Assembly (NCBI GenBank): GCA_945897655.1 | Contig: CAMDHB010000005.1 | Span: 1 to 26,448, forward strand | Length of the DNA stretch: 26,448 nt | Reading direction: 5' to 3' | Origin: Pseudorhodobacter antarcticus | GTDB taxonomy: Bacteria > Pseudomonadota > Alphaproteobacteria > Rhodobacterales > Rhodobacteraceae | In this document: piece by piece, positions 24,130-26,448 of the stretch | Layout of the letters: each line of letters opens with the position of its first letter | Numbering within the stretch: the stretch's first letter is position 1 | Position numbers and translations under genes: made by a program | The notes under the pieces: model-generated | The model's database searches: none | Told to the model about the DNA's origin: nothing | The model's input: the letters and a program-made list of their open reading frames with translations, nothing else

Positions 24130-24611
24130 GGTTCTGACTACCTGTTGCAAGATTAATGGGCGTCTTCGACATTACTGAAGAAGACCAAGCGAGAAAGCAA
24201 GTTTGTGGCAAACGGCAAGTCCATCATTGTGGTGGGACGCCCTGCGCAGCTGAAATGGCATCGGCTGCGCCGGTCCATGGTCGGCCCAGAATGCGTGACG
24301 GCTGTCATAGCAGCAGGCTTTGCGTTTGGCGCTTGGATAGAACCGGACCTTATGGCGCGCGGGGAGGGCCGCCTTGCTGTTCCTCATTGTGATCAGCTGG
24401 AACGGGAAACCACGAACGCGGGACCGGTGGCGGACTGGAGGGGTAATGCTGTGGGGGCGATCACCGACCGTCCGTCATTATTCGATGTGCTGATCCTGTC
24501 AGAGAGGCTTGCGGAGATCATGCCGTCGGCACATCGCGATGCCCTGCTGCACTTTGTCATGAAGGAAGATCTCGATGCTGTCGGATTGCGCGGGATTGAT
24601 CACCTGTCGGA
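24130..24611. other. Unassigned DNA right of the Gfo/Idh gene
   Basis: About 480 bases. Open frames exist on both strands (for example plus 24205-24915 and minus 24172-24387), but none shows a recognisable family, a good ribosome binding site or conserved motifs. The stretch probably contains the promoter of the Gfo/Idh gene and rearranged filler next to the truncated DUF6880 gene. Confidence 0.4.
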
Positions 24612-24734
24612 TCACATTGGCAGCCGCCGCTTGGCCACCGCCGATCCGGTGCTGATTTCGATCAGCAATTCGGCCAGGCGCTCTGCACCCAGCGTCTCGA
24701 GGTTCTTTGCATTCAGGGTGGTCTTCGATGCCAT
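24612..24734 (-). pseudogene. N-terminal stub of a DUF6880-family protein
   Basis: Seen: from ATG 24734 the minus strand reads MASKTTLNAKNLETLGAERL then AELLIEISTGSA and AKRRLPM before TGA 24614-24612, 40 codons. From memory this is the start of DUF6880 proteins common in Rhodobacterales, which normally continue for several hundred residues after the KRRLR position. The match ends exactly at KRRL, where unrelated DNA begins, so the gene was cut by a deletion or insertion. Function of the family is unknown to me. It lies divergent from the integrase, 225 bases away, so the break may mark an element boundary or an internal rearrangement. Confidence 0.65.
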
Positions 24735-24959
24735 TGGAAATCCGTATCAATTCGGGCCCACCCTAGCAGCGGCCGGTTCGGAGCGAAACGCCAACGCTGA
24801 TTCGATATCACGAACACTCTGGCAGTCGCGACGGGCAGCTCGACGGCCCCGCCCTCTACGCACCTTTTCCTTTTATTACGCAATTTCAATGTGTTCGTTG
24901 ACTGTGCGCCGATGATCCCCACAGTAGGGGACAACCACGATTACCGCGCAGGATCGCCC

Positions 24960-26114
24960 ATGCCCAAACTGACCAAACGCACCATCGACGCCACCGAGCC
25001 GCAGGCCACGGAGTTCTTTCTCTGGGACGAGGGCATCCCTGGCTTCGGGCTGCGGGTGATGCCCAGTGGGCGGAAGAGCTTCGTGGTGCAGTTTCGCGCC
25101 GGGCGGCGTGCGCGGCGGATGAGTCTCGGGCCCAGCACAGTGCTGACCTGCGATCAGGCGCGCAACCGGGCCATCACCATCATCGCCGCCGTCAAGAACG
25201 GTGAAGATCCTGCAGCCGATCGTGCGGCCAAGCGCAACGCGGCCACGGTCAGCGATCTGGCTGATCGCTTCGACAAGGAGCATATTGCGGTGCGCCTGAA
25301 GGCGAGCACAGCGAAGGAATATCGCAGCAACCTCAGACGCTTCATCCTGCCCGCCTTGGGCCGTCTGGCTGTGCCGGAAATCACTCGCGCCGACGTTGCG
25401 AAGTTCCACCACGATCTGCGGCACATCCCCTATCAGGCAAACCGCTGCATCGAGGTGGTTTCCAAGATGTTCGTGCTGGCCGAAATGTGGGGGCTGCGGC
25501 CTGATGGATCGAACCCGCGCAAACATATCCGGAAGTATCCAGAAGAAAAGCGCGAGCGGTTTCTCAGCGCCGCCGAGCTGCGCCGGATCGGCGAAGTGCT
25601 GCGGGAGATGGAAAGCGAGCGGATCGAGTTGTCATCCGCCATTCTGGCGGCGCGGCTGCTGATCCTGACCGGGTGCCGCCTTGGCGAAATCATGACCCTC
25701 AAGTGGGACTACGTCGATTTTGAAGAGCGCGTCCTACGCCTGCCCGATTCCAAGACCGGCAAGAAAGTCGTGCATGTCGGTGCCCCTGCGGTCGAATACC
25801 TGCAAGATGCCCCGCGCGTCGATGGCAATCCTTGGGTCATCACCGGCACCCTGCCCGGCAAGCCGCTCAGCGACCTCCAACCCTTCTGGCAGCGCGTCCG
25901 CGCCCGCGCAGGCGTCAAGGACGTGAGGATCCACGACCTGCGCCACACCTTTGCATCGACTGCCGTCGCATCCGGGCAAGGGCTGCCCATGATCGGCAAG
26001 CTGCTGGGCCACACGCAGGTGCAGACCACGGCGCGCTATGCCCACCTCGCAGCCGAACCGGTGAAGGTGGCCGCCGACGCCGTAGCGCAGAACCTGCGGC
26101 AAGCACTCGGATAA
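24960..26114 (+). CDS. Tyrosine recombinase (phage/island integrase, DUF4102 type)
   Basis: Site-specific integrase, 384 aa. ATG at 24960 has AGGA six bases upstream; the open frame continues upstream, but the family N-terminus (KLTKRTIDATEPQ, then FFLWDEGIPGFGLRVMPSGR, an arm-binding DUF4102 domain) begins here. A core-binding domain follows (about 95-190: DRFDKEHIAVRLKASTAKEY). The catalytic domain has R240 (LTGCRLGEIM), K265 (DSKTGKK), H325 and R328 (HDLRHTF), H351 (LLGHTQ) and nucleophile Y360 (TARYAHLA). All six are present, so it looks active. Known: such integrases insert islands into tRNA 3' ends. The tRNA-fMet 3' half at 13.7 kb is the obvious partner site. CCCCACAGTAGGGG, a small dyad at 24917-24930, lies just upstream. 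No excisionase gene was recognised. Confidence 0.95.
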   Translation: MPKLTKRTIDATEPQATEFFLWDEGIPGFGLRVMPSGRKSFVVQFRAGRRARRMSLGPSTVLTCDQARNRAITIIAAVKNGEDPAADRAAKRNAATVSDLADRFDKEHIAVRLKASTAKEYRSNLRRFILPALGRLAVPEITRADVAKFHHDLRHIPYQANRCIEVVSKMFVLAEMWGLRPDGSNPRKHIRKYPEEKRERFLSAAELRRIGEVLREMESERIELSSAILAARLLILTGCRLGEIMTLKWDYVDFEERVLRLPDSKTGKKVVHVGAPAVEYLQDAPRVDGNPWVITGTLPGKPLSDLQPFWQRVRARAGVKDVRIHDLRHTFASTAVASGQGLPMIGKLLGHTQVQTTARYAHLAAEPVKVAADAVAQNLRQALG

Positions 26115-26448
26115 GCGTGGAGGAAACGCGACTGCGGTCGAACCTTCTTTGGTGGATGCCGCTCGGTTTGCAAGGAATTTCTGAACTTCTGCGCATGTGA
26201 TCGAGTGCGATCTTTGGTCAGGCCTGTTCTTGCGGCTGACTGGCGCCGCTGGTCGGGATGGTGATGCGCGGATCGGGACCAAATCTCTGAAGGCGGGCTC
26301 GAGGCCCGGAGAAGGTTTCTGGTTTGCCCAACCCGGATCATGGCGATCATTTGCCCATGCAGTTCATGTCTTCCTCACAACTCTACCGCGATCCGATGGC
26401 CGACGACGCCCGTTCAGGCGCCGACACCCACCGGATCGCGGTAGTCCT
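26115..26448. other. Right-edge DNA after the integrase, with a long inverted repeat
   Basis: About 330 bases. CTACCGCGATCCG (26383-26395) and CGGATCGCGGTAG (26432-26444) form a perfect 13-bp inverted repeat, 36 bases apart, extendable to 17 bp with one mismatch. A plus-strand frame from ATG 26357 (MQFMSSSQLYRDP...) runs off the edge without a visible ribosome binding site, so a gene start here is possible but unproven. No tRNA is visible. Confidence 0.5.

Noticed and set aside
24205..24915. Plus-strand open frame of 236 codons before the integrase
   Set aside because: No recognisable family or ribosome binding site, and it runs antisense over the DUF6880 stub, which reads sensibly on the other strand.

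Overview
The window looks like a chromosome segment of an alphaproteobacterium, most likely Rhodobacterales (Paracoccus/Rhodobacter/Roseobacter relatives). The evidence is high GC coding with GC-rich third positions, an alphaproteobacterial-type initiator tRNA-fMet 3' half, a DUF6880 fragment, and tight operons with ATGA/GTGA overlaps. This placement rests on pattern recognition, not on a search.

Left edge (1-1.9 kb) is a graveyard of mobile DNA: a decayed IS66 transposase with in-frame stops and a frameshift, a frameshifted IS3-type OrfB piece, and a broken holin-like phage gene. From 12.5 kb leftward on the minus strand runs a complete nutrient module. It starts with a MalT-like (LAL) ATP-dependent LuxR regulator, followed by hyuB, hyuA (hydantoinase/oxoprolinase pair), potA, potD, potB and potC (polyamine-type ABC importer). 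The genes overlap by 1-4 bases, except around potD, which has a strong hairpin on either side. The simplest reading is import and ATP-dependent opening of a hydantoin-like or oxoproline-like cyclic amide.

Around 12.8-13.7 kb is a junction: a conserved unknown gene broken by a single amber codon, a Rho-independent terminator, and a 45-base 3' half of tRNA-fMet cut in the anticodon region, which looks like a tRNA-site integration scar. To its right lies a second catabolic block: a phytanoyl-CoA-dioxygenase-family (PhyH) oxygenase divergent from an AraC regulator, a dppA-B-C-DF oligopeptide-type importer with fused ATPases, a cytoplasmic sulfatase/phosphonate monoester hydrolase (CxPSR type) and a Gfo/Idh/MocA-fold protein that lacks the usual EKP lysine. 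The block ends with a truncated DUF6880 stub and a complete tyrosine integrase (DUF4102 type). The layout suggests a tRNA-fMet-targeted island whose cargo imports a sulfate or phosphonate ester, hydrolyses it inside the cell and oxidises the product. The intact tRNA expected beyond the right edge is outside the window.

No CRISPR array, rRNA, complete tRNA or phage structural cluster was seen.
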